In this document: positions 9,823 through 18,738 of the stretch, one piece after another
Layout: each line of letters opens with the position of its first letter
Position numbering within the stretch: the stretch's first letter is position 1
NCBI RefSeq assembly: GCF_000002865.3
Contig: NW_001865040.1
Location: 2,414,323 to 2,438,502, forward strand
Direction: 5' to 3'
Source of the DNA: Monosiga brevicollis MX1
Lineage: Eukaryota; Opisthokonta; Choanoflagellata; Craspedida; Salpingoecidae
DNA length: 24,180 bases
Program-made: the position numbers and the translations under genes
The notes under the pieces: model-generated
The model's database searches: none
Seen by the model: the letters and a program-made list of their open reading frames with translations, nothing else
Told to the model about the DNA's origin: nothing

Positions 9823-12629
9823 ATGAAGTTTTGCCTCGTTGCCCTGGCCGGCCTCGTGGCCGTGGCCGTGGCCAACCGTACGTTGAATGCCCCTGGCTTT
9901 TTACCTGGCATCACACCTTCATCCCCCGCACCCCTTGTTCCTGGGCTCATCAGAATTTTGCTTGCCCTCATCACTAGCTGCTAGCAGCGGCGCACTCAAC
10001 GACCGGGTGAACAAGTTTCAGCGCATCCGAATTCATCCCGACCAGGTGACGACGCCGTCCCGCTACACGCGTGATCTCACCCCCAAGACCCGTAGCTTTT
10101 CCCTCAACATTCCCGTCTACGATGAGTACGTTGTTGTTGTTGTTGGTGGTGGTGGTGGTGGTGGTGGTGGTGTTTCATCAGCTCGCTCCCACTCCCACTC
10201 CTCAACTCCCGCAAGCCATTGCCCATCGGCCATTCGCCTCTCACCCACCCGCGGGCCATCGCGCTGTCTCAACACAGGGAGCTGACCTTGATCGTCCAGC
10301 CCAATACCGAGCTTTTCTCCGATCGCGTACAAATCATCGAAGTCCATGAGGAGGGTGAGCGCCCCTACAGCCTCGACCACCTCTCCTTCTACCGTGGCTA
10401 CGTTGCCCAATATCCAGATGCCTCCCACCTCCACCTTCGCGTCGACAAGAACGGCTCGTGCTTTGCACAGATCATCACCCCCACGGAGATGTACGCTGTC
10501 GAACCGGCTGCCTGGCACTTTGACAACGCCCAGCACGACGAGCACGTCGTCTACCGCCTCTCCGACCACGTCAACCCCGTGAGCCCCAACCACTCCTCGT
10601 GCAAGGTCATGACCTTTGACGGCCCCGAAGACCCCGAGGCCGCCAAACCCGTCCCCTTCTTCCGCAACAACACCACTACGCGCCACCGCCGCGATCCCTT
10701 TGACAACTCGCGCACGGCCTGCGACGTGGCCGTCATTGCCGACCGCAACTTTTACACCAGCAGCAGCGACGGCGACAGCGATATCGGTCGCACCGTCGAA
10801 CTCCTCGTCAGCTCCTTCAGCAATGTCCAGCAACTCTACGAGGACAACAACATTGAAGCTGATGGCGTTTTCGTTGGCATCAAGATTGGCCGCATCGAGG
10901 TTGGTGCAGTGCTCGGCCTGTCAACATGTTGCTGTCTGCGCTCCCTGTGACCATCCGGGCCCCGGTTTTTCGGCCATCTGACCATGTATAATGCCCCGTT
11001 TGTACACCCGTCTACTTCAACAGGTCATCACTTCTAGCTCTGATCAGCGCTTTGTGCTCGATACTACATCGGGTGAAGACTTTCTGCACAACTTTGCCGG
11101 CGAAAACTGGGAAGACTATTGCCTGGCCCATCTCGTCACCCACCAAGGTTCGAGCCAACTTGAGGTGCCCCTTTTTGGTTGCTACAAGGCAAGAGCATAG
11201 CAATGCCTTCACTCGTTTGCCCACTGTCGCACAGAGTTCTCGGATGGTCTCCTCGGTCTCGCCTACCTCGGCCGTGCCGACTCGACCCCTGGTAGGTGCT
11301 TGCATCCAAGTCATCTCGGCGCTGCTAGCATTGCCCCATTTTGTGCTCGATTGCCACGGTGGCGATTCATGCTGCTCCGTGCTCACCCACACTAATGACT
11401 CGGTATCGCAGGCGGCATCTGCCAGAAAAAGTCTAGCAATGTGTACACCAATACGGCCTTCAGCACAACGCTCAACTATGGCTCCGCAGTGCCTGAACTG
11501 ACCCATTGGCTCGTCATTGCCCATGAGTACGTGCCAGCTCTTGTGGGCCCCAATCCGCCCAAACGAGTTTGTGCTCTGCTATTCCTCACAAGCAAAAACA
11601 AAAATCGCCCTGCAGGATCGGTCACAACTTTGGTAGCACCCACGATGATCCCTCCGGCAGTGCCAATGGCGAGTATCTCATGTACCCCGTCTCGGTCGAC
11701 GGATCTGAGTCGAACAACTTCCTTTTCTCACCCGAGTCCAAGAGTCTCATGACGGCCGTAGTTGAGGCCAAGGGCGGTTGCTTTGTCGACAGCGATGCCT
11801 CCATTTGCGGTAATCTGGTGCAGGAAGGTGATGAGGAGTGCGATTGTGGTACTGCCTCTGGTTGTCCTGCAGCAGATGAGTGCTGCAACGTGTTCTCCCA
11901 AGGCAGCGCCGACAACTGCAATTTGCGAGCTGGCAAGCAGTGCTCGCCGTTCCACACCGTCAATGGCGCCTGCTGCAAGTCCGACTGCAGCTTCCAGAAT
12001 GATGGCTTTGTCTGCCGCGAAGAAAGCCAGTGTGTTCGTGAAGGTGCGAGTGCAACATGTACTTGACCTTTGCAAGGGCGAATAGGGGGGGGCGGGGGGG
12101 CCGAAGTTTCCCATTTCTCATGTGCTGCTTTCACAACACCCTCCTTTGCGTAGCCACCTGCACGACTGGAGAATGCCCCGCAGCTGATTATTATGTCGAG
12201 TCCACCTACTGTAGCGCTTCTTACAAGGACAAAATGTGCTCTGAAACCGGCAGTGGTGACACCACTCGCTGCACGCTCTCCATCTGTGACGCATTCGGTC
12301 TTGAGGAGGTTTGTCAGAGGCCATCCTCGACATGACATCTTGCTCCAACGCGCTGGTTTGTGTGGGACACATGGCTCATCAATGCATGCGCGATGCACAG
12401 GGCTTTTTCAGCACGGAGAACCAGTGCAAGGTTTCATGCGTGGAAGACGGTGAGGTCAAGCTGTTGGAGAACGTCAACGCGGCCCTTGCCTACAACCCGA
12501 CCCTGCGTTCCGGCTCTTCCGACGCCGGCTTTTCCAAGCAAAGCCTGGACCGCAGCCCTGGCTGTACGTGATTTCTTTTCCGTCGTCCCATATTCGATCT
12601 CATCGATGCCTCCTTCTGTCCTCATCGAC

Positions 12630-12672
<43 letters not shown>

Positions 12673-13273
12673 CCTTTCTTTTCTTTGGTCTTCTTCTGCT
12701 TATTCTTTTCCTTTTCAATAGCCAAGTGCAACTACGTGGGTGACAACGGCGATGTTCGTATTGGTGTCTGCACAACCGAAGGTATGCTTTTTCGCTTCAT
12801 CTCCCATGCTCTAGCCCTGTGGCCCTGGGTGGCATCAATAACGGTTCGCCCCCATTCTTGATTGCACTTCAGGCAACTGTGAATCAGCTGAAGGTGGCCG
12901 CACGGCTTTTGACGATGTGGAGAAGTTTTTGCGGTACGAGCTCAGACAGGGCGAATTGCAGAGGGCTCGACTTGCTTTTGGCTCACCTTTTCGCATTGCC
13001 TGGGATGTGTAGCAATCTCTCCGTGGATGACATTTTGAATTGGGCCCTGCGCACCGATGCCTACATTCCCAACTATGGCTGGCTTTTGATTGGCTTGGTA
13101 CGATCGATCACCTCCATACAAAGAGGCGCTAGCCGTCCTGTCCACTCGATCTGATGCTACGTAGCACTGACGCTGTCTCTTTGCATCTGGTACAGGGTGT
13201 ATTGGCTCTCTTGATTGGCCTGCTGTGCCATTGCTCCAATAAGAAAGACTCGGGCCGTGGCATCAAGGGCTAA
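9823..13273 (+). CDS. ADAM10-like transmembrane metalloprotease-disintegrin (12 exons, about 747 aa, one frame break)
   Basis: Exons: 9823-9877, 9978-10125, 10278-10899, 11024-11147, 11235-11291, 11412-11526, 11616-12043, 12154-12563, 12722-12781, 12873-12933, 13013-13097, 13196-13273. Residues 1-18 form a signal peptide. A prodomain follows, with a candidate cysteine-switch Cys at about 176 and a furin-type site RHRR at 203-206. The reprolysin domain carries HEIGHNFGSTHD at 373-384: three zinc-binding His and the catalytic Glu, followed by the Met-turn YLMYP. A disintegrin domain rich in paired Cys (EECDCG, DECCN, GACCKSDC) and a Cys-rich region come next, then a membrane helix near 715-734 and a tail of about 12 residues. 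This is the ADAM10/17 branch, which sheds ectodomains of membrane proteins at the cell surface. All phases close except inside exon 8, where the frame shifts by one base between 12305 and 12332. The length matches ADAM10 (748), but ADAM10 versus ADAM17 orthology was not tested. Confidence 0.87.
10129..10172. repeat. (GTT)n(GGT)n triplet repeat in ADAM intron 2
   Basis: Five GTT-type units run directly into about ten GGT units, starting a few bases after the donor site of the second ADAM intron. It is intronic. Its open frame would encode poly-Val/Gly and is not believed coding. Confidence 0.9.
12633..12670. repeat. Poly-T run (38 T) in ADAM intron
   Basis: An uninterrupted run of 38 T lies between the donor at 12564 and the acceptor at 12720-12721. 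It extends an already pyrimidine-rich intron. Its length suggests slippage-prone DNA and perhaps an uncertain assembled length. Confidence 0.95.
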
Positions 13274-13919
13274 ACCGCGTCCATCACATTTATCATGGGA
13301 TTGTCTTGCTGTGTACTGACATTTAAAATGATTGTTACCACCTTTGTTTCTCCTACATTGTTGTGCCTCATTGCACTCTGATGCGAGTTGTTGATGCAAC
13401 GTCTGGTGCGCTCTGAGTCGACATGTGAATCAGAGTACAGAAAAGCATGGCTACCCAGATGGGAACAGGGCGTTTCTCGTTCGGGTTTTGAGCTCCCACC
13501 ACGAGATGACCCTGACTCACAGCGCGAAAGTGAGAGCCCAACATAAAAAGTTGGGTGTCATATGGATGAGTTCGCCTGAAGGGGGCAGCCTGCTTGTTGG
13601 CTCTTGTCTACACGCACTTTTTAACCCCAACAGATGCTAGATGAATTGAAACACATTGCATTGCATTGTTCTTCGATTGCGTTGCGTGGCAAAGAGAAGT
13701 CCAACAGGACTTGTACAACAAGACGAATCTCCCGTTTTTGCTTTTGTGACTGTACGTAGTTTGTTTGTAAATATGCTTTTGGGCTGGATTGGTAAAAATT
13801 CCCTGGTGCAGGCTCAACCAACCAAGAGTGTAAATTCGCACACAGCTTAGCCAAGGATGGGAGGGATATTGACAGAAAGTTAAAGATGCTCTAGCAACGA
13901 GCTGGGCTGAGCTTTGAGC
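13274..13919. other. Convergent intergenic region, ADAM/WW gene
   Basis: A 646-bp tail-to-tail spacer. Several short open frames exist on both strands, but none shows splice sites, conserved motifs or a favourable start. It should contain the 3' untranslated regions of both flanking genes. Confidence 0.5.
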
Positions 13920-15244
13920 TTAGATCAGGGTTTTACGGCGGGCGCCCTGCCAGCACACATATTCACGGGCTTGCTTCAGACGCTTACGTGCTCGTTCCAT
14001 GGCATTGAAACCCTTGTCCTGTTCCTGAAGCTCACGCAGACGGAGCAGGTGTGCCTGCGACAGCTGAAAGAGAACATCATCAATGTCCTCGGCAGAGAGC
14101 GAGTCCCAGGCAATGGTAGGGCCAATCTCTGCACGCAGATAGTTCAAGATGAGATGGGGAAAGGTCAGACGAAATCGGCTTTGAAATAACCCGCTTCGAG
14201 GCCTTCACAGCAGGGCTTGAGAGTACACACCAGCCGGGTCGTGCAGGAGAGCCTTGATCCAGGGAAAGCGCTTCTCATCAAGCTCAATCACCGTCGAGGT
14301 GTCTGCGTCACCCTCACCGGCCAAGCGCAGAATGTGGCTGCAAGTATAGAGGGCAAAGAATGGGCTACTGAGCCGTACCGCAAGCCGTGTGCGCTGGTAT
14401 TGGGGCGAGACAAGAGAGAGAAAGAGCAGGAGAAAAGGAAGAACAACATACCAATGCAGTGCCGATTGGTGGGTGGCACCGTCAGTCGTGCGCACATCAG
14501 GAGCAAAGCGTGTAGTCACGCGATCTTTGTGGCTACGTGAGATGTGACCCAAACGCCGGACGCGAGTGAGCCGACCTTGGAAAGGGGAGAAACCACAACG
14601 ACGCGGCAGAGCACGATTGTGACTGACTTGTAGTAGACAATGTTGCCATCTCCATCTTCGATGTTCTCCCAGCCAGGTGGCAGGTCTGTTGCCGCGCAAA
14701 TTGAAGTCAGGTGCCATGCGGTACTCGGACACGAAAAGTCAAGGCAAGCAACTCAAAAGTCAAAAAAAGAGCCGCGACCTCGGACATGTTGACACAAACC
14801 GTGATGCAGTAACAGTGGATGGCACCAATGAGTAGAAAAGTCATTGTGGCTGAGCGAGGGGACGGGTGAGCGTGCGTTTGGAGTTGAGGTCGGGTGGTCG
14901 GCGGTGCAAGCTCTTCTGATCTCAGTCACCATGGCTTACTTGAGGAAGAAAGGCTTGCCATTGGGCGCCTTGCCGACCTGCCAACCGGTCGGCAGAGGAA
15001 TGGAGCTCACGTCGAATGAATTCTTTTGTTGCGCCCTGCAAGCCTCGAACAGACCAAATAAGTTCAATAGCATTAGTGAGTTACATCTGGTTTGCATGCT
15101 AGAGTGTCACCAAGGCGATGAGTCGAGCGTCCAGAAAGCGCGCTCACATTGTGCTGATGGCAGCTTCCTGCTTGCGAGAAGTCCGGTGATGTGAAGCACA
15201 CCGAGAGATCACTGGCCTGTTTCAATGAACAAAAAGTCAGGCAT
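13920..15244 (-). CDS. WW-domain protein with C-terminal helical/coiled-coil region (six exons, about 206 aa)
   Basis: Confident minus-strand exons are 15035-14940, 14723-14628, 14532-14452, 14337-14231 and 14128-13920. All have GT/AG ends and consistent phases. A plausible first exon, 15244-15213, starts at ATG in an ACCATGC context and joins in phase 2, but alternatives exist upstream. Two WW modules are visible: PLPTGWQVGKAPNGKPFFLN, and DLPPGWENIEDGDGNIVYYN followed by HKDRVTTRFAP. WW domains are small three-stranded folds that bind proline-rich ligands. The second module lacks the second signature Trp (TTRFAP where TTWxxP is usual), and the second strand of the first is poorly conserved. 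Downstream are a helix-rich part (ELDEKRFPWIKALLHDPA) and a charged helix with LSQAHLLRLRELQEQ, ending in a basic tail. I could not place it in a named family. No catalytic domain is present, so an adaptor role is inferred. Confidence 0.72.
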
Positions 15245-15871
15245 GGTGAGTGCAACGTGCCGATGTGCTGGACAAACAGTTGGTCGTCCATGCACTCATG
15301 ACCCCGCAGCGACAACGCTGCCACGACCACAACGTGATCTGCACTGCAATCGCCCAGTCTGTCTGACTGCCCCTTCCTCTCACTAAATCTGAGGTCCTTC
15401 CCCGGCTCTTCCCAAATTCCATTGCTCTGCATCTGCGCATCTTCTTCTCAGAGATACGACTGGTATCGCTCCAGCCCCACCACCCTATCGCTTGAACCGC
15501 TGAGATCATCCTGTACCCCTCAAGCCACACACACACACACACACGTCGCGCGTGCAGCTCTCGCTGGCTTGCTGGCTCGTCCCCGTACGTACGTACTGTG
15601 TGATTCGATCGCATGAAAAATGGCAACTAAAAGCCTGTGAAAAATCGTGTCACATAAAGTACCAGATCTTCTACGTTAAATTATGCTTCACTCCTATACT
15701 AATTGGCTAATATCTACACAAACTCTTTATTTCACTACAAAAGCTTTGGAGATGTGCACTGCTACCACACGACATTGAGTACTGCAGCGGAAATCCGTGT
15801 TTGTCAGACATATATATGTCAGATGATTGTTGTCGTTGAGCAGTTTTGGTTTTTTTTTTGTGTTTTTTCAG
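15245..15871. other. Divergent intergenic region, WW gene / RII-like gene
   Basis: About 627 bp between two divergent genes. Its left part includes a (CA)n stretch near 15526-15543, and possible upstream WW-gene exons cannot be excluded. From about 15610 to 15870 it becomes clearly AT-richer than the surroundings, contains ATTGGCTAAT (an inverted CCAAT box) near 15700, and carries a 14-base perfect palindrome at 15807-15820. A T-rich run ending in TTTTTTCAG directly precedes the next ATG and looks like a splice acceptor, so an upstream non-coding exon is likely. Confidence 0.5.
15807..15820. repeat. Perfect 14-bp palindrome (GACATATATATGTC)
   Basis: The sequence equals its own reverse complement. 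It lies 52 bases upstream of the start codon of the RII-like gene, inside an AT-rich island and preceded by TTGTCA. A related element (TTGTCAGATATTATATGACA) occurs at 19100-19119 upstream of Elongin A. Confidence 0.6.
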
Positions 15872-16662
15872 ATGATGGCGAGCCCGAGCGAAACGAGCAC
15901 AACAGCCACCCCGGCTCCCGCTGCAGACGCGCCAGCTCCACATGCGCCACCTGCAGACGCGCCAGCTCCACATGCACTACCTGCAGACACGCTAGCTACA
16001 CATACGCCAGCTACAGACGCGCCAGATCCACATGCGCCACCTGCAGATGCGTCAGTTGCAGACGCGCCAGCTACAGTTGCCACGGTCACAGATGCTTTGA
16101 AATTGGCGGTGGGTGACGCTCATGCTGTGGACAAGTCGGACGCAATGGAGGCTGTGAGACCGGACACAACGCGCGACGAGGGGCTGGAGGAGGCGTCGGC
16201 GCCGGCAAGCGACCAAGATCCACAATCTAGTGCACGGGCTGCTATTCCTTTTGAACCCGTTGAGCAAGCGCCTGCAGATGAGACAAAGACGCCGCTCGAA
16301 GCAGGCCCTGAGCATGACAGGATACAAGAAGTGTTGGCCAGCATCAATCAGGATACCCGTCCTTCCACGTCTGCCGCCGAGCGTAAAAAGCCAGCGCCTG
16401 CCTACGACCGCCAGGAGCTCGAGCAATATCTTGAAGACAAGGGCGTGCGCCGTGTGTTTGAGGTTTGTCAAGGCCTTTTTTGACCCTGCGCCAATGGTTG
16501 CCCTTGACGCTCACCTGAGCCAATTCTCACGCGTAACCTTTTGACAACCTGTATCAGGCAGTGATTGAGCGCCTGTACCTCGAGCAGCCAGACAATGTAT
16601 TGGACACCATGGCCGCCGTCTTTCGCGATGAGCAGCAGGCTGCGCAGGCACGCCCATCTTGA
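15872..16662 (+). CDS. RII-alpha/DPY30-like docking-domain protein with decapeptide repeats (two exons, 231 aa)
   Basis: Exons 15872-16462 and 16558-16662 join in phase 0 (GAG|GTTTGT donor, TATCAG acceptor). The ATG lies directly after a strong TTTTTTCAG acceptor, so an upstream leader exon is probable. A second ATG follows at once (MMASPSE). Residues about 15-75 are Ala/Pro/His/Asp-rich tandem repeats of the type DAPAPHAPPA. A middle acidic, disordered part follows. The C-terminus reads QELEQYLEDKGVRRVFE, then across the intron AVIERLYLEQPDN and VLDTMAAVFRDE. The pattern YLxx..Vxx...Lxx..QPxx....A is that of the RII-alpha/DPY30 two-helix dimerisation domain. Such domains dock onto amphipathic helices of AKAPs, radial-spoke proteins or SET1/MLL subunits. 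The partner here is unknown, and a ciliary or scaffold role is inferred only. There is no membrane segment. Confidence 0.75.
15914..16090 (+). repeat. In-frame 30-bp minisatellite coding decapeptide repeats
   Basis: About six imperfect 30-base units built around CCAGCTCCACATGCGCCACC TGCAGACGCG-type sequence encode Ala/Pro/His/Asp decapeptides. Units 1 and 2 are nearly identical and later ones diverge. The period is a multiple of three, so copy-number change keeps the frame. Confidence 0.85.
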
Positions 16663-17172
16663 ACATGATGCTTGGGTGTGCCCTTGCAACTAGCCCCGCG
16701 CACCACACTCGTTCTCCACGCACCTTCACTTTGCGCGGTCAGCGCCAAAATGAGGGCGAGGCGCTAAGCGCCACGTTGCTTTAGGTGTCGTTGTTTGTTT
16801 TTTCGATGGAGCCACCTCTGCTCTCCTCTTTAAGCGAAGCCATCTGTTTTGACATGCTCTGCTCTTGAATGATATTGCACCACGCAGGCCGAGAAATGCA
16901 ATTCTTCAATGAGTCTGTTTTATTCTGTTTTTTTTTTTTTTTTTTGGTGCTGCGCACCTGCTGTCCTACGGCACGGGTGTCAACCTAATCCATGAAGAAA
17001 GATTCGTTTCAATTCTCAGGACCTCATGCCCGCAACCGCCCACTCCAGGTAGACTCATTGTCCCCAGCCAGTACACCAGTGAACACCTCCGCTGGCTAGC
17101 CGCACAGCAGCTGGCCGGCGTCTGTGGCGCGGAACAAAAGCAGAAGCACAACCGCGCTGCTCGCACCAGACA
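16663..17172. other. Convergent intergenic region, RII-like gene / TTL
   Basis: A 510-bp tail-to-tail spacer with no supported gene. It contains an 18-T run at 16928-16945 (A18 on the TTL strand), with AATAAA immediately beyond it on the TTL strand. The short open frame at 16966-17166 has no family signature. Confidence 0.5.
16928..16945 (-). repeat. A18 tract (minus strand) downstream of TTL
   Basis: Eighteen consecutive T on the plus strand lie about 228 bases past the TTL stop codon, so they read as a poly-A tract in the TTL direction. It could be a fossil poly-A tail or simply one of many homopolymer runs in this window. Confidence 0.8.
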
Positions 17173-18738
17173 TCACATCAAGTCCAGGACCGGTTTGAAC
17201 CGGGTCTTGGGATGTCGTACAAAGCCAAAGTACTGGGCCACGTGCAGACAAAGGTCATGGGCAATGGGCGTAGTCAACCGCGCGGCAGCCGCAGGGGCGC
17301 CGTTGACCTCGATCAGCCATACCTTCATAGCGGCATCCAACATGAAATCAAACCCAAAGAGCTGAAAGCTGTGGTAAGCGTGGCCGGGCGGTAGTTGACA
17401 GGAAGGGCGCAGTGCATCGAAACATTGATGTATAATTTGTGCCATTTGTGGCATGACCTCCTCATCAAAGTCTACGCCGCGATGCTCTTGAAGCCAGAGG
17501 CGAAAGTCGGGGAAAAAGAGCTCATTACCCGGTTCGTACCGTTCGTAATCTTGGGCGTGAACCTCTTGGATCGCGTGGTTGGTCAAGTGCTGTGTTACAT
17601 CATCCCAGCTGTCGGCCGTGTAGGGTGTTGAGGCTGTGCGCAGAACGCCCTCTTCAAAAATGAAGGCCTCATACTGGGGGTCCAAAAGGACCCAAAGTCG
17701 CAGATCAAACTTGCGTCCACCCGGCGTGAGCAGTAGGGGCTCGAGCAAATACTCGGTCACGACAAATAGAAAGCGATAATGATCCATGGCCTGGAGCAGG
17801 CGCGGGAGGTTGTCGTCAATCAAAATATTTTCCCCTTTACAGCCGCAGGTGGGTTTGGCAATCCAAACGCGAGGACGTTGCGCGTGGGCCAGCAAAAGCA
17901 AGTCACGCTCATGGTCTGGCTGCTCCGTGCGCTGTCCCCGCACGGTGTATGTCTCCGGGAGCCAAGTTGGTCGCTGTGGTGGCGCCCTGGTCACCTTGAG
18001 CAGCCCACTGCGGGTTCGAGCACTGGTGGGGCGACTGCAAGAAGTCGACTTTGCCATGGGCACGCTTTCAGCACCAGTCCGGCTGGTCCTACTCATGCTG
18101 CTCTCGCTGTCAGAGTGGTCTGCACCATTTATCAGGCGATTGCGGTGGTTTGATGTGGTGCTGACGGCGCTGATGGGCGTTTCCGTTTGCTCGCTCTGTC
18201 GCCGGGTCTGTCGACCGCGCTCTTGGGGTGTCTGTCCTGAAGCAGCTCTCGCTACGCCCAGCAGTGCTGGGGCACTACCGCGCTCCTGACGGCGTGCGCT
18301 GGTCAGAGTTTGCACAGATGTGTGCCCCTTGGGCGCCGTAGACGCTGATGCCACGGCTGCCGCTGTCCCCCCCTGCAGCAGCTGGGCCATCTTAGCCTTT
18401 TGACAGAGACGGTCATTGCCGCGATAAAAGTTGATGAGCGGCGGTAATCCACCGTGGGTGGCTGCCATCATGCCCATGCGAAAGTATGGCGGATTGTTGC
18501 GGTCGCCGAGCAAGAGGTCGAGGCGGGTGCTGGTGCCCTTCATCCGCTTGGCGCCAAACTCGTGGCGCAAGAGGCGCGTCATCTCGCGATAGATGGTGCT
18601 CACGTTGTCACACAAAGCAAACTTGATGGGAATCACCACAGGTGCCCCGGCGCCGTCGTATGAGGTCCCAGTTGACGCAGACTTGATGGACGGAGACGCA
18701 GTCCCTGCCGCTATTGCCGCTGCCCCCGATCCAGCCAT
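17173..18738 (-). CDS. TTL: Tubulin tyrosine ligase, single exon, 521 aa
   Basis: One uninterrupted frame starts at an ATG in an ideal ACCATGG context at 18738. The open frame extends further upstream only through a GTG. TTL uses ATP to add tyrosine back to the C-terminus of detyrosinated alpha-tubulin in the cytoplasm. The N-terminal domain shows TRLDLLLGDRN and LINFYRGNDRLCQKA. After an insert, the ATP-grasp core follows: RPTWLPETYTV, RVWIAKPTCGCKGENILI (ATP-contacting Lys295), GRKFDLRLWVLLD, the FEEGVLRTAS strand, LTNHAIQ, and SFQLFGFDFMLD with VWLIEVNGAPA (metal-binding Glu477 and Asn479). These are features of TTL itself rather than the polyglutamylating TTLLs. Size exceeds the usual 377 residues mainly because of a Ser/Thr/Arg-rich insert at about 122-255 and an Ala-rich N-terminal extension. 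It is the only intronless gene in the window. It is divergent from Elongin A. Confidence 0.9.
   Translation of the reverse strand: MAGSGAAAIAAGTASPSIKSASTGTSYDGAGAPVVIPIKFALCDNVSTIYREMTRLLRHEFGAKRMKGTSTRLDLLLGDRNNPPYFRMGMMAATHGGLPPLINFYRGNDRLCQKAKMAQLLQGGTAAAVASASTAPKGHTSVQTLTSARRQERGSAPALLGVARAASGQTPQERGRQTRRQSEQTETPISAVSTTSNHRNRLINGADHSDSESSMSRTSRTGAESVPMAKSTSCSRPTSARTRSGLLKVTRAPPQRPTWLPETYTVRGQRTEQPDHERDLLLLAHAQRPRVWIAKPTCGCKGENILIDDNLPRLLQAMDHYRFLFVVTEYLLEPLLLTPGGRKFDLRLWVLLDPQYEAFIFEEGVLRTASTPYTADSWDDVTQHLTNHAIQEVHAQDYERYEPGNELFFPDFRLWLQEHRGVDFDEEVMPQMAQIIHQCFDALRPSCQLPPGHAYHSFQLFGFDFMLDAAMKVWLIEVNGAPAAAARLTTPIAHDLCLHVAQYFGFVRHPKTRFKPVLDLM

Noticed and set aside
10117-10833. 238-residue minus-strand frame opposite ADAM exon 3
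   Set aside because: It is a mirror of GC-rich coding sequence. The plus strand encodes a clear prodomain with furin site, and the antisense product is a Val/Gly/Ala-rich shadow.
12568-12861. Phe-rich open frame across the poly-T run
   Set aside because: It is intronic sequence between well-supported ADAM splice sites. Poly-Phe arises from the T38 run.
14690-14732. Frame reading VSEYRMAPDF as the end of the first WW module
   Set aside because: It cannot join in phase to the DLPPGW module without a 40-48 nt intron. An acceptor at 14724-14725 gives a phase-consistent exon in the other frame.
15237-15626. Minus-strand frames upstream of the WW gene
   Set aside because: They might contain further first exons of the WW gene, but no single start and splice chain is clearly better than the short exon at 15244-15213, so none was annotated.
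15914-16090. Short regularly spaced repeats resembling a CRISPR array
   Set aside because: The 30-base units are contiguous with no unique spacers, lie inside a coding frame and encode decapeptides. They are a minisatellite in a eukaryotic gene.
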